From Pseudomonas maumuensis (GTDB lineage: Bacteria; Pseudomonadota; Gammaproteobacteria; Pseudomonadales; Pseudomonadaceae), in the NCBI RefSeq assembly GCF_019139675.1, contig NZ_CP077077.1:4154001-4218000 (forward strand): 64,000 nt of DNA. The letters are read 5' to 3'. A model generated the notes under the pieces. It saw only the letters and a program-made list of their open reading frames with translations, did no database searches and was not told the origin of the DNA. This document shows, in pieces, positions 20,049 to 28,697 of this stretch; the first letter of the stretch is position 1, and each line of letters opens with the position of its first letter. The translations under genes were made by a program, and so were the position numbers.

Positions 20049-20570
20049 CTATTTCCTAGGGGCCGGTTGATCGGAGCAATTATCAGACGCATTACAATAT
20101 CTTATTTCTACACGAGACAATTTCCCACTTATCTTTGGAGAGTCCTCGGATTCCATAATTTTAAATGACTTGTGCGGAATACTATCGACGATCGAGTTCT
20201 CAAACGACGATAATTTGAAGGCCTCGAGCGACGAGTCGCGTTTCAAGGTCTTTATCTTGTAGCGGAAGCATGCATCTTCCGCAGGCCATTTACAGTCCTC
20301 ATCCCTCGACTTACAGTTATCGCCCCCACAAAACCGTATCTCCACGCCCGCCACGACCCCTGAGAGCTTAAACTTAGTAGCTTCATCATTTTTACACTGG
20401 GTGTCAGCCATTTTATAATAATAATAACCACGCTCAATGGGGATACTGCATTCTCTATCACCATTATCATTATCCATGGTAAGTGTACCTAGCGCTTCTG
20501 CCGCCTGCGCTGTGTGACAACCCAACACGCTTATCATCATGGCCGCAGCCATTGCAAAAAATGCTTTCAT
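20049..20570 (-). CDS. Cys-rich exported protein following RHS1
   Basis: 173 aa. ATG 20570 with GGGAAAGGAT ribosome-binding site. Signal peptide MKAFFAMAAAMMISVLGC then HTAQA-A. Cleavage after AQA is likely, and a weak lipobox at C18 is an alternative. The mature part has eight cysteines and an internal repeat: VEIRFCGGDNC and VEIRYCNASDNC, each after a SG-containing strand. Codon use is clearly more AT-rich than in the core genome. It lies 79 nt downstream of RHS1 in the same direction. I do not recognise the family. By position it could be a periplasmic immunity protein or a separate exported effector. Neither is shown. Confidence 0.75.
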   Translation of the reverse strand: MKAFFAMAAAMMISVLGCHTAQAAEALGTLTMDNDNGDRECSIPIERGYYYYKMADTQCKNDEATKFKLSGVVAGVEIRFCGGDNCKSRDEDCKWPAEDACFRYKIKTLKRDSSLEAFKLSSFENSIVDSIPHKSFKIMESEDSPKISGKLSRVEIRYCNASDNCSDQPAPRK

Positions 20571-20649
20571 ATCCTTTCCCTTCCCGCTAGAGGCACCCTT
20601 CAAAGACAGGAGCGACATTGAGTTGCCGCCCCTGCCGACCCTCATGGAA

Positions 20650-23600
20650 TCAAGCTTTCACGGCTGACTCATTCGTCAGTTCTGCAATAATCTGCTCCCC
20701 GCCTTTGACAAACGAGATGTCGCCATCCGTTCCGGTCTGGTTCACCAGTTCATTGCCACGGTAGAACCGCTGTTGCTTCACAGCGCCTTGCTCGGTACCA
20801 ATGAGAATGTCCAGCGGATCATAGTGGTACTGAACTTCGACATCCGCGCCCTTCACGCTGAGCAAGCGGTTGAGATGGTCATACTCCAGCACACGCTGCT
20901 CTTCATCGCTAATCAGATTGCCATTGCGGTCATACGCCAGTTTTATCTCGGCCGGGTACTTGCCTGTCCCTGTCGTATGCGTGTTGGTGATGCGGCTCAA
21001 CTGCACAGGGTCTTCGTTCTCGAAGTGATAGGTCGCCGTATTGCTGCCGCCGTCGAATGTCGTGACCACTTCACGAATGTTGTCCAGGCCATCGAACTTG
21101 AAACTCTGGCCGGTCATCGCGTTGCCATACGGATCCTGCGGCCGCTGCGTGCCGGTGCAACGGTACTCGACCAGGCGCTGGCGCAAGTCGTACTCATAGG
21201 TTTCCATGCGGATCTCCTTGCCCTGGCCATCAGAACCTTCGGTCAAGGCGCGGCTAAGCATGGCATCGGCGTCATCATAGGTTTGCACCAGCGTCTGGGC
21301 GAAGCCCTCGGCGATGAAGGTGCGATGCGTCTCCCGATCGAACTCGTCAAACTTCAACTGCGTATCCAGCTTCTGCCCGGTCTTCTTGTCGAGTGTCTTG
21401 TGCAGGTACATGCGACCTAGCGAGTCATAGTGGAAGGTGGTTTCCAGCAATACTTCGCCTTTCTCCCCCTCCTTCTGGCCAGGTGCATGCATCGTCGTCG
21501 ATGCCAGCCGGCCGTGGGCATCATAGCCATTGACCTGCACCTGCCCGAGCACATCGGTGTATTCGAGCAGGCGCCCCCGGTGGCTGTAGACATACGCCAT
21601 GGAATGGATCACGGGCGATGGGCTTTCATGGCGGATGAAGGTCTCCCGCTTGATCTGGCCAGTCTGGTAATACTCGCGTTCGAGCGTCTGCCGCGGCTGG
21701 CCGCCTTGCGCAGGCATCTCCCAACCGTTCAGGCGGGCATTGATCTTGTCGTAGTCGTAGACCACATCACTCTGCCGAACCTGGGCGCCCAGCCCACGGG
21801 TCATTGGTTTCTCGCTCAACCTAAGCTCGTAGGTGTATTCGATCTGCCCTTCCTCGGTGATCACCTTGTCAGGCTGACGCTCACCCGGCTTGTAGGTGGG
21901 ACTCCTCTCCCGACCGCCAATGTCTTCATGCTCCAGGCGCCCCAGCCCGTCGATCTTGCGGGTCCCCAGCACATGCGGTTCCCGCGTGCGCCGTCCCTCG
22001 TCAAACTCCGCTACACCGATCGCGACTTGCAAGTCTTCGCGACTGTGCAGGGCGTACTGGCGTTGGACAACTGAAGTAGTGAGCGCTTTGCGATCATCGC
22101 TGTAGCTGATCGCCTTCGGCCGTGTCTCGTGGGTGGCACGGTCGAACGGGTCGTAGGCAAAAGCCGTGACCCGAGCTTTCACACCCTCGCCCGTGGCTTG
22201 CTGGGCAACCCTAGCCAGCCCGTCATACAGGGTTTCCTGCAGACTGAGCCTTTTTTCATCAAGGCCACGCCGTTCAGCCCATACGGGTGCATCGGCCTTG
22301 TTCATGCGGGTCTCGGACACTCCGGTCTTCATCGGCCCGCTCCCTGTCCACTCGCGCCAGCGCTTGGCCACGCGCCCATCATGGACCTGCACACCAGGGC
22401 CGATCGGATCGTTCTGCTCGACGACGCGTACCCCATCCGGGCCGACCGTCACGACCTGCTGCCCCCAGCCGTCATGCTCGTAGGCCGTCTTTAGAGCCAG
22501 AGCATCCTGCTTCGATTGCCAGTCGTATTCGGTTTCATCCAGCAACTGCCCGAACGCGTCATAGCGAGCGCTGTACAGTTGCCGAGGCTGACCAGGTTTT
22601 TGACCACCGTTGTTATCCCAATCCTCACGCCATTCGGCTACCGCTCGCCCTAATCCGTCGACATACGTGGTCGTAGTCACCCCATTGACGTCCTTGCGCG
22701 TCTGCAGAGCCTGCTCGTCCACAGGGTCAGTCCATGACCCCTCGTTTGGACAAAGCGTGTAGCTGTAGACGCGCCGAGCTTCGTAACCATCCTGGTCATC
22801 AGGTGCGACGATCTCAGCAATGACCTGGCCCAGTTCGTTGTGTTCGGAGCGGATTCGCACCTCGTTATCGTCGACGGCCAGCACCTGCTCGCCGGTGAAC
22901 TGCGAGCTCTCCTGAGTGATGCTCTTACGCCGCGAGTCCTCGGCCTTGCCGTTTTCCTGGTGGTCGTGGCCAGTCACGGTCTGGGTGGTGACCAGCACCG
23001 GCTCGGCGAGGAAGGTGCCCTTCGTCTCGACCCCATACGCATAGGTGGTGGTGGTGGCCAGACCGTTGAGGGTGAGCGTTTCTTCCTTCACCCGGCCATG
23101 CAGCAGGCCGTCGGCGGGTTCGTCGTGATACAGGTAGTCGCCGGCCTGCAGCAGCGTGCCACGGTTGTTCGTACCTTCATACAGGTTGTCATTCTTCACC
23201 CGGTGCCACTTCTTCACATGCTTGCTGTCGGCTGTGTCGAGCGGCTCGCCCTGCTCGTACCGATGATGCTGGTAGGTCGCCAAGGCTTTGCCATATTTGG
23301 CTTGCGGGTCAGGATGGGTGGTGGTGCTCTTGAGGTGGCGGTTGAAGCCCTCGGCGTCTTTCGGGCAGTCGCTGCCCTCACCGTCGGCGCTGTACCACTC
23401 GTAGGCCACGCGCACTCCGGTGGCCTGGGTTTCCTCCTTGAGGTTGCCGTCGTTGTGATAGCGGCGGCGGGTGGTGGTTTCCTCGCGCTCGCTCCCCGGG
23501 CTCTTGACCCAGTGGTTGAGGGTGTCCTCGGGCAACTGGCAATAAGCGGCCTGTTGCTCGAAATAGCCGTTGCTGATCTTGTAGGTGGTGGTGGTGTCGT

Positions 23601-24792
23601 GGGTGTAGCTGACGGTCCGACCGTCTTCCTGCTGCTGCTGGCGTGTGCGTTCGAGCTCGAGCAGGTGAAAACGGTTGAAGCGACGTTCGACCGTGCGGGT
23701 GATCGACCCACTGACCTGCGTCTCGATCGAGCCATACAGGTAAGCGGCGGTATAGCGGTACAGGTAGTCCAGGCGGGTGTCGGGGTTGTTCAGGTCCAGG
23801 CCGGCCCCGAGGAAGTTGTTGCCTATCTTGTAGCCACCGCCAGCATCACTGGAGAGCCCGTAGTCATAGCTGGTCACGATCTTGGGCTGGCCGGAGCGTG
23901 GGTCGATCTCATGCTTCACGACCCGGGGCAGGGTGGCCGTGCTCTTAGGGATGACATGGCCTTTGCCAGGGGCGCTGTAGCTGAGGGTTTCACGGGCGCC
24001 GAGGGGTGTGCGCACCTTGTCGATGCAGTGGTAGCCATCGATCTGCGTGTAACTCAGACGCCAGTAGGGGTAGACCTTCTGCTCGGCATCGTTGGCCGTG
24101 GGCAGGCGCACCGAGGTCACCCGCTGGTTCTGGTCCAGCTCCATCTGGTACTCGACCCGGCTGCTGCCGCTGGCGTCAGGGTTGAGCACCAGAGAGATGA
24201 TTTCCTTGACCTCTGGCCGCCCCGGCACGCTCGCCGCTTTGCGCTCGAACGAGAAAATCTTCCGGCGCTCATCACGGATCGACGTCAGCCGCGGCGCGCC
24301 AGCGACCACCTCGTAGGCAAGCGTGATGCCGTGCCCTTTGTCCGAGTAGACCTTGGTCGGCATGGCCAGGGTGGTGCCGCGCTGCAGCGTGAGGATTTCC
24401 ACCAGCCCCGAGCGGTGGGCAAGGCGGAAGGTATCGGCGCCAGCCTCCTCCAGGTGGAAATTGTCGATCTTCTTCTCGGACATGCCCAGCCCTGGCTGCC
24501 CCGACACGGGTCCGGTGACGGCAAAGCTTTCGCCGCTATGCACGTTGACGATCTTGCTATCGGTGTCGTACTGCGACAGTTGCAGGTTCCAACCGCGGCC
24601 ATAGCCCGAGTCGTTACGGTTGAGCGGGTTGAAGAACAGGGTCAGCGGCAGGCCCGGCCCCTGCAGGAAGTTGGCCTGTGTTTCGCGCAAGGCGATAGAG
24701 AACGTGTACTGGCCGGTGCGCGGATCGACCCCGCCTTGCAGGTAACTCATGAAGTTGAAAGCTTTCGAATGAAGTGCGGTTTCTGCGGACAT
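20650..24792 (-). CDS. RHS/YD-repeat protein lacking core and tip (RHS1)
   Basis: 1380 aa. ATG 24792 (MSAETALHSKAFNFMSYLQ) follows GTGGAG at 9 nt; a GTG 15 nt earlier is in frame but less likely. No signal peptide and no PAAR domain. It opens with the Pseudomonas RHS N-terminus GGVDPRTGQYTFSI, then many YD repeats (YDYDKI, YDAHGRLAST, YEYDLRQRL, FKFDGLDNI, YDRNGNLIS). It ends at GGEQIIAELTNESAVKA, where RHS2 continues into the RHS-associated core (DPxG) and tip. RHS1 is thus either a tip-less shell protein or a truncated copy. The first ~612 residues are almost identical to RHS2, and the rest diverges. It lies 108 nt behind the three-gene operon and probably belongs to it. Confidence 0.88.
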   Translation of the reverse strand: MSAETALHSKAFNFMSYLQGGVDPRTGQYTFSIALRETQANFLQGPGLPLTLFFNPLNRNDSGYGRGWNLQLSQYDTDSKIVNVHSGESFAVTGPVSGQPGLGMSEKKIDNFHLEEAGADTFRLAHRSGLVEILTLQRGTTLAMPTKVYSDKGHGITLAYEVVAGAPRLTSIRDERRKIFSFERKAASVPGRPEVKEIISLVLNPDASGSSRVEYQMELDQNQRVTSVRLPTANDAEQKVYPYWRLSYTQIDGYHCIDKVRTPLGARETLSYSAPGKGHVIPKSTATLPRVVKHEIDPRSGQPKIVTSYDYGLSSDAGGGYKIGNNFLGAGLDLNNPDTRLDYLYRYTAAYLYGSIETQVSGSITRTVERRFNRFHLLELERTRQQQQEDGRTVSYTHDTTTTYKISNGYFEQQAAYCQLPEDTLNHWVKSPGSEREETTTRRRYHNDGNLKEETQATGVRVAYEWYSADGEGSDCPKDAEGFNRHLKSTTTHPDPQAKYGKALATYQHHRYEQGEPLDTADSKHVKKWHRVKNDNLYEGTNNRGTLLQAGDYLYHDEPADGLLHGRVKEETLTLNGLATTTTYAYGVETKGTFLAEPVLVTTQTVTGHDHQENGKAEDSRRKSITQESSQFTGEQVLAVDDNEVRIRSEHNELGQVIAEIVAPDDQDGYEARRVYSYTLCPNEGSWTDPVDEQALQTRKDVNGVTTTTYVDGLGRAVAEWREDWDNNGGQKPGQPRQLYSARYDAFGQLLDETEYDWQSKQDALALKTAYEHDGWGQQVVTVGPDGVRVVEQNDPIGPGVQVHDGRVAKRWREWTGSGPMKTGVSETRMNKADAPVWAERRGLDEKRLSLQETLYDGLARVAQQATGEGVKARVTAFAYDPFDRATHETRPKAISYSDDRKALTTSVVQRQYALHSREDLQVAIGVAEFDEGRRTREPHVLGTRKIDGLGRLEHEDIGGRERSPTYKPGERQPDKVITEEGQIEYTYELRLSEKPMTRGLGAQVRQSDVVYDYDKINARLNGWEMPAQGGQPRQTLEREYYQTGQIKRETFIRHESPSPVIHSMAYVYSHRGRLLEYTDVLGQVQVNGYDAHGRLASTTMHAPGQKEGEKGEVLLETTFHYDSLGRMYLHKTLDKKTGQKLDTQLKFDEFDRETHRTFIAEGFAQTLVQTYDDADAMLSRALTEGSDGQGKEIRMETYEYDLRQRLVEYRCTGTQRPQDPYGNAMTGQSFKFDGLDNIREVVTTFDGGSNTATYHFENEDPVQLSRITNTHTTGTGKYPAEIKLAYDRNGNLISDEEQRVLEYDHLNRLLSVKGADVEVQYHYDPLDILIGTEQGAVKQQRFYRGNELVNQTGTDGDISFVKGGEQIIAELTNESAVKA
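22957..24792 (-). repeat. Inverted repeat arm A (5' part of RHS1)
   Basis: About 1836 bp nearly identical to 32793-34625 in inverted orientation. By eye the encoded proteins differ only at isolated residues (such as SIAL/SIDL, YTAAY/YTVDY, LNHW/LNRW, QAKYGK/QAQHGS) and in one short block (GPVSGQPGLG against GKDGQYQLT). Similarity starts exactly at the ATG and breaks just after codons for GHDHQ. Upstream sequences of the two genes are unrelated. Confidence 0.93.
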
Positions 24793-24900
24793 AATAAGAG
24801 GCTCCACTTGAATATGTAGAAGATTAGAATTTCTAAAAAATCTTAAGAACAGCGCAGCGTGATAGTAAACCTACACTTCAAAAAGTCTTATCCCCCAGAG

Positions 24901-27900
24901 TTATGAGCCCCCCTCTTCCTCTTCATCCCAATCATCCGGTTCAACTCCTGCCTCGGCATTTTTGACGATTAGATAATCTCGATAACGCGTAGGATTCTCC
25001 GCATCATAGGACACCCAGAGATCGGTAGTATTACCCTGGCTATCTTGAAGCTTATACAGCAAGCTATTCTTGTACTTGCCCACAGACTCCTTGTCAGCAC
25101 CCTTGAAATAAACATTATCCGCCCTGAAATTACCCAACAGCAAACCACGACTGGTGAAATGATCAGGATTGATAGATTCCTTCAGGTGAGTTTCTGCGTT
25201 GAGATTTCCCGTCAGCTTAGTAAGCCCTTTAATATCAAACCTCATGTCCGTCGGCTTCGTCGCGTCGGACTTCGTCGACCAGAACGCCCAGCCGGTATAG
25301 CTGATCAAGTCGACCTGATCGTGGTCGTCCTCCCAGACCGCCATGGCGCTGCGTTCACCAGCGTCAACACTGCCACTCAACACCTTCACCTTGAGGAACT
25401 TCCTGCCCGTCGACGATACCAAGCGCCAGTAGTCCGCTGAATTCAATTCCAGGTCGAAATCATCATCTTCATTCCCTCTGCGCGGCGGTCGCACCCGATC
25501 TCGCTCGAATGAGTACTCGCTTCTGTTCACCTCGTGTTTTTTCACGGTTACCGTGATTGTTGGGGTCCCTTCGCTGTCCCCGCCCGTAGAATAGTGCCAG
25601 GCACCATGGCGGTCCTGTAGACCGGCATAACAGTCGATGGACTTCTGCGGCTCCTCTCTACTCAGGATGTAGTACTTCTCCGATTCGAGTATTCCGGAAG
25701 TCTCCTTGACATCAACGCTATTCGTCGAGCCTGCCAGATCATAAGAATTCCTGTTTCGAGAAAATGCCCACAACACCTGACTATTTTTCGGGAGTACTCC
25801 GGTTATCTCCGGTAATTTCAGGCTCGTCGCCTTGGAAAACAGGCGCACACTCCCTGCTTCCCCGAGTTGGATCGGAACCCCCGTCACCTCCATCCGCAGA
25901 CCAACTTCAATTTGCATATGCCCATTGCCATAAAGCTGGACACCGCCAGCAGGCATCGTCAAGTCGAACGTCTTAAGCGCATCCCACACAGGCATATCGG
26001 ATATGTTCTTGATCGTCGTAGTACCGGTCGCCACCAGACTGCCCAAAAGCCAAACCTCGGCGCTAACACGATCCCAACCCGTATCGGTGTTGCCTGCGGT
26101 ATACAAGCCTTCGGCATCGATGCTACCTGCCATGCTCGAATCGCCCTCTTCCCTCTCAACTTTCCACTTGACCTGGTCATTGCCGATCAGTGGGTAGACG
26201 AACTGCACCTTGGACCCTGGGCCAACAGCCAGTGGTCCTTTTGGCAAGAGATCGAAACTCGGAACCCCTTCCTGGTGCATGGACAACCGTGGCAGCTGTG
26301 GGTTTTGCTTGCGACGCTTGCGCGCCGCTTGGGCAGCCGCCAGACGCGGGAACAGGTCAAGGGGCAGAGGCCGGACCAAATGGCCTTGATAAAGATGTCC
26401 TTCATACTCGAGTGTGGCGATGATCACCACGAACGCATCGGTGGCAGTCGGGTCGGGGACGTAGTATTCATCCATGACCTTACCAGGCCCCACTACCTCC
26501 CAGACGATGTCCTCCAACGGATCTTCATTTTCACCGTAGTAGGCCTCGAGCTTCAGGCCCTGTTCGGTCACCTTGGCGGCAGGTACGATGCTCAACTCGG
26601 GCGCGCCGTGTTCCGAGAGAACGACTCCCCCGCGCACTGCCTGGGTCGCGTCACTGGTCATCGAAATCCTGTCGACCACGTAGGTCCGGCCTGCCTGCCG
26701 CGGTCCCGCTTTATACAACGCCGCCGAGGTATCAGCTTCGGGTTCGAACGTACCTTTGACACCCGCCTCGCCTTCGACCTGCCACGTATACCGGACATCG
26801 TCCTGCGCCATGGAGACCCCGACGAACCGGACCTCATCGCCCCCGCTATGGCCTCGTATCAGATACTTGAACAATGGCGCCATCATCAGCCCGACGGTAT
26901 TGACGCTCACCAACACCGAACTGCTCATGCCCGTCACGGGATCCTCGGCAACCACCTTGATACGCAAGTTGCCCCCCGTCACCGTTGGGGCTTGGTACGC
27001 GCCTGTATTTGCATTCATCAGGCCAACGTCGACAGGGCCTCCCGGCAACGCCTCGGCGCGCCATTTCAGCCCCTGGCGCGGTGGCTGGACCGTGAACGTG
27101 AACTTTTGCCCTGCGACCAACTGCAATTCCTGCTGCTCGATTCGGAACCGGCTTTCGACTTTTTCGAAAGCCCCTGTCACTACCAGGTTGTTGGGCGTGG
27201 CCCCCACCTGCCAGCGCAAATCGCGGGTTTCGAACAAGCGCAGGAAAGGCAGCAACTGCTCGGTCACGCGAACCAACGGGCGGGCATTGACGGCATTCAG
27301 ATAGCCGGCCCGGACGATCTGTTCGAGAGCGCTGGCCATCTCGTCCTGCAGTGTCGCGGACAACTGTGCCGGCAAACCCTCGATCAGCGCCGGCTCGGTC
27401 GCCGCCGCCAGCCATCGCCCCTGCAGCAGATCACCGGTCGCATCGGCCTCGATGAGTTGCAGGCTGTAGTTCAGCTGGGGTTGCACCTGCACCGAGTGGG
27501 CTGTCCATTGCTCTGAACCGGCGATCCGGTATTGAAAGGCGAGACTACAGCGCGGTTGCCAGGTCTGAATCGCCCTGTCCGGCTCGAATGTCACGTGCAA
27601 CGGCGTGCCAGATGCGGCATCGAGGACAAATTCGTCATACACGAACTCCAGCCGCGAGCTGTGGTGCAGCCCTTTGGGCACCGACATCACGCCTTCGTCC
27701 GCATCGATCCTGGGCAGCGGCTGGGCTGAAGAGTTGCCATAGTCATAACGCCCTCCTTGCAGGCTGGCCATGATGCTCTGAGCAAAGGCAACCCGGTGCA
27801 GCAGGTGGCGCGACAGCAAGGCGGTGCAACCTTGCCCGCTCTCACCGTCCGAACCCAGCAGATAGGGGAATGTATCCCCCACACGTGGGTAATCGACCGG

Positions 27901-28608
27901 CCCACCATGCTCGAAGTTGATGAACAGCAACACGCAGCTGGGTGGCGTCTGGCCTGCCGCCACATGCGTGTTGCCGTCGACCTGGGTGCGCAGTTGCATC
28001 TCCTTGACCTTGCGCAAGGGGTTGTCTTCGTTTACCTGCACCTGGGCCATCTGCAGCTTTGCCCTGGGCGCCTCGAGGTCACCGAGCATCTGGCTGAACA
28101 GCTTTGCCGCATTCTCCTGGCCAACCTCTCCTTTGCTAACGGCCAGCTCGTGCTCCAAGCCATCTCTCAGGCTGGTCGCCAGAGTGCCGGCGCTGTAACT
28201 GATCGGCAGTTCCAGCCCGGCGTCGATGCCGGCGAAGGGCGGGTGTTCATTGAGCGTCAGGATGGCATCCAGCCCCTGCGTACGAATCTGAGTTCCCCCT
28301 TCCAGCACCGCGGAAACCTTTACCCTGGGGGTGCCGTAATTGGTGGCGGCAACTTGCAGGGCAAGGTTGGAGAGCCGGTACCCCTCCAACTCGTACTGCT
28401 GGGTGGAGTCATTGATCGCGACCGGCCCGCCCAAGCCCTCCACACCCTGGGCAGTGGCGAGCCGTTGCAGGTCATCGTGCTGCAACGCGGCGTTGAGCAG
28501 CTCCAGGGGCAAGCCGATGATCATGTCCCAGCCGTAAAGCCTACGGTTGTTTTCACTTGACTCGTCCTTCATCCACGACAACAGCGGCGCTGGTATCTCG
28601 AAAGTCAT
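24901..28608 (-). CDS. Large TULIP/P47-like protein with Ig-like repeats
   Basis: 1235-1236 aa, no signal peptide or membrane helix. ATG 28608 follows TAGGAG at 8 nt (MTFEIPAPLLSWMKDE). The N-terminus contains RRLYGWDMIIGLPLELLNAAL, a GWD motif like that at the start of clostridial P47/OrfX2/OrfX3 proteins of the TULIP lipid-binding superfamily. The following ~450 beta-rich residues fit that fold, though this rests on motif resemblance only. From about residue 500 come Ig-like repeats (GAYQAPTVTGG; YTWQVEGEAG with RTYVVDRI) also present in the 805-aa neighbour. The C-terminal ~350 residues are unrecognised and end in an acidic tail (DDWDEEEEGGS). Third gene of the operon, 89 nt after the 805-aa gene. 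Confidence 0.8.
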   Translation of the reverse strand: MTFEIPAPLLSWMKDESSENNRRLYGWDMIIGLPLELLNAALQHDDLQRLATAQGVEGLGGPVAINDSTQQYELEGYRLSNLALQVAATNYGTPRVKVSAVLEGGTQIRTQGLDAILTLNEHPPFAGIDAGLELPISYSAGTLATSLRDGLEHELAVSKGEVGQENAAKLFSQMLGDLEAPRAKLQMAQVQVNEDNPLRKVKEMQLRTQVDGNTHVAAGQTPPSCVLLFINFEHGGPVDYPRVGDTFPYLLGSDGESGQGCTALLSRHLLHRVAFAQSIMASLQGGRYDYGNSSAQPLPRIDADEGVMSVPKGLHHSSRLEFVYDEFVLDAASGTPLHVTFEPDRAIQTWQPRCSLAFQYRIAGSEQWTAHSVQVQPQLNYSLQLIEADATGDLLQGRWLAAATEPALIEGLPAQLSATLQDEMASALEQIVRAGYLNAVNARPLVRVTEQLLPFLRLFETRDLRWQVGATPNNLVVTGAFEKVESRFRIEQQELQLVAGQKFTFTVQPPRQGLKWRAEALPGGPVDVGLMNANTGAYQAPTVTGGNLRIKVVAEDPVTGMSSSVLVSVNTVGLMMAPLFKYLIRGHSGGDEVRFVGVSMAQDDVRYTWQVEGEAGVKGTFEPEADTSAALYKAGPRQAGRTYVVDRISMTSDATQAVRGGVVLSEHGAPELSIVPAAKVTEQGLKLEAYYGENEDPLEDIVWEVVGPGKVMDEYYVPDPTATDAFVVIIATLEYEGHLYQGHLVRPLPLDLFPRLAAAQAARKRRKQNPQLPRLSMHQEGVPSFDLLPKGPLAVGPGSKVQFVYPLIGNDQVKWKVEREEGDSSMAGSIDAEGLYTAGNTDTGWDRVSAEVWLLGSLVATGTTTIKNISDMPVWDALKTFDLTMPAGGVQLYGNGHMQIEVGLRMEVTGVPIQLGEAGSVRLFSKATSLKLPEITGVLPKNSQVLWAFSRNRNSYDLAGSTNSVDVKETSGILESEKYYILSREEPQKSIDCYAGLQDRHGAWHYSTGGDSEGTPTITVTVKKHEVNRSEYSFERDRVRPPRRGNEDDDFDLELNSADYWRLVSSTGRKFLKVKVLSGSVDAGERSAMAVWEDDHDQVDLISYTGWAFWSTKSDATKPTDMRFDIKGLTKLTGNLNAETHLKESINPDHFTSRGLLLGNFRADNVYFKGADKESVGKYKNSLLYKLQDSQGNTTDLWVSYDAENPTRYRDYLIVKNAEAGVEPDDWDEEEEGGS

Positions 28609-28697
28609 CTGATGTGCTCCTAGGCAAGCGTGGTGCTTCAGGCAAAGCCGATTGATCAATCGGCAAGGGCCCCGCCGGGATCAGGGCTGTTGGCTGC

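Noticed and set aside
22840..24819. Plus-strand 659-codon frame antisense to RHS1 (and its mirror antisense to RHS2)
   Set aside because: It exists in both copies only because the RHS 5' regions are duplicated; composition is that of an antisense frame.
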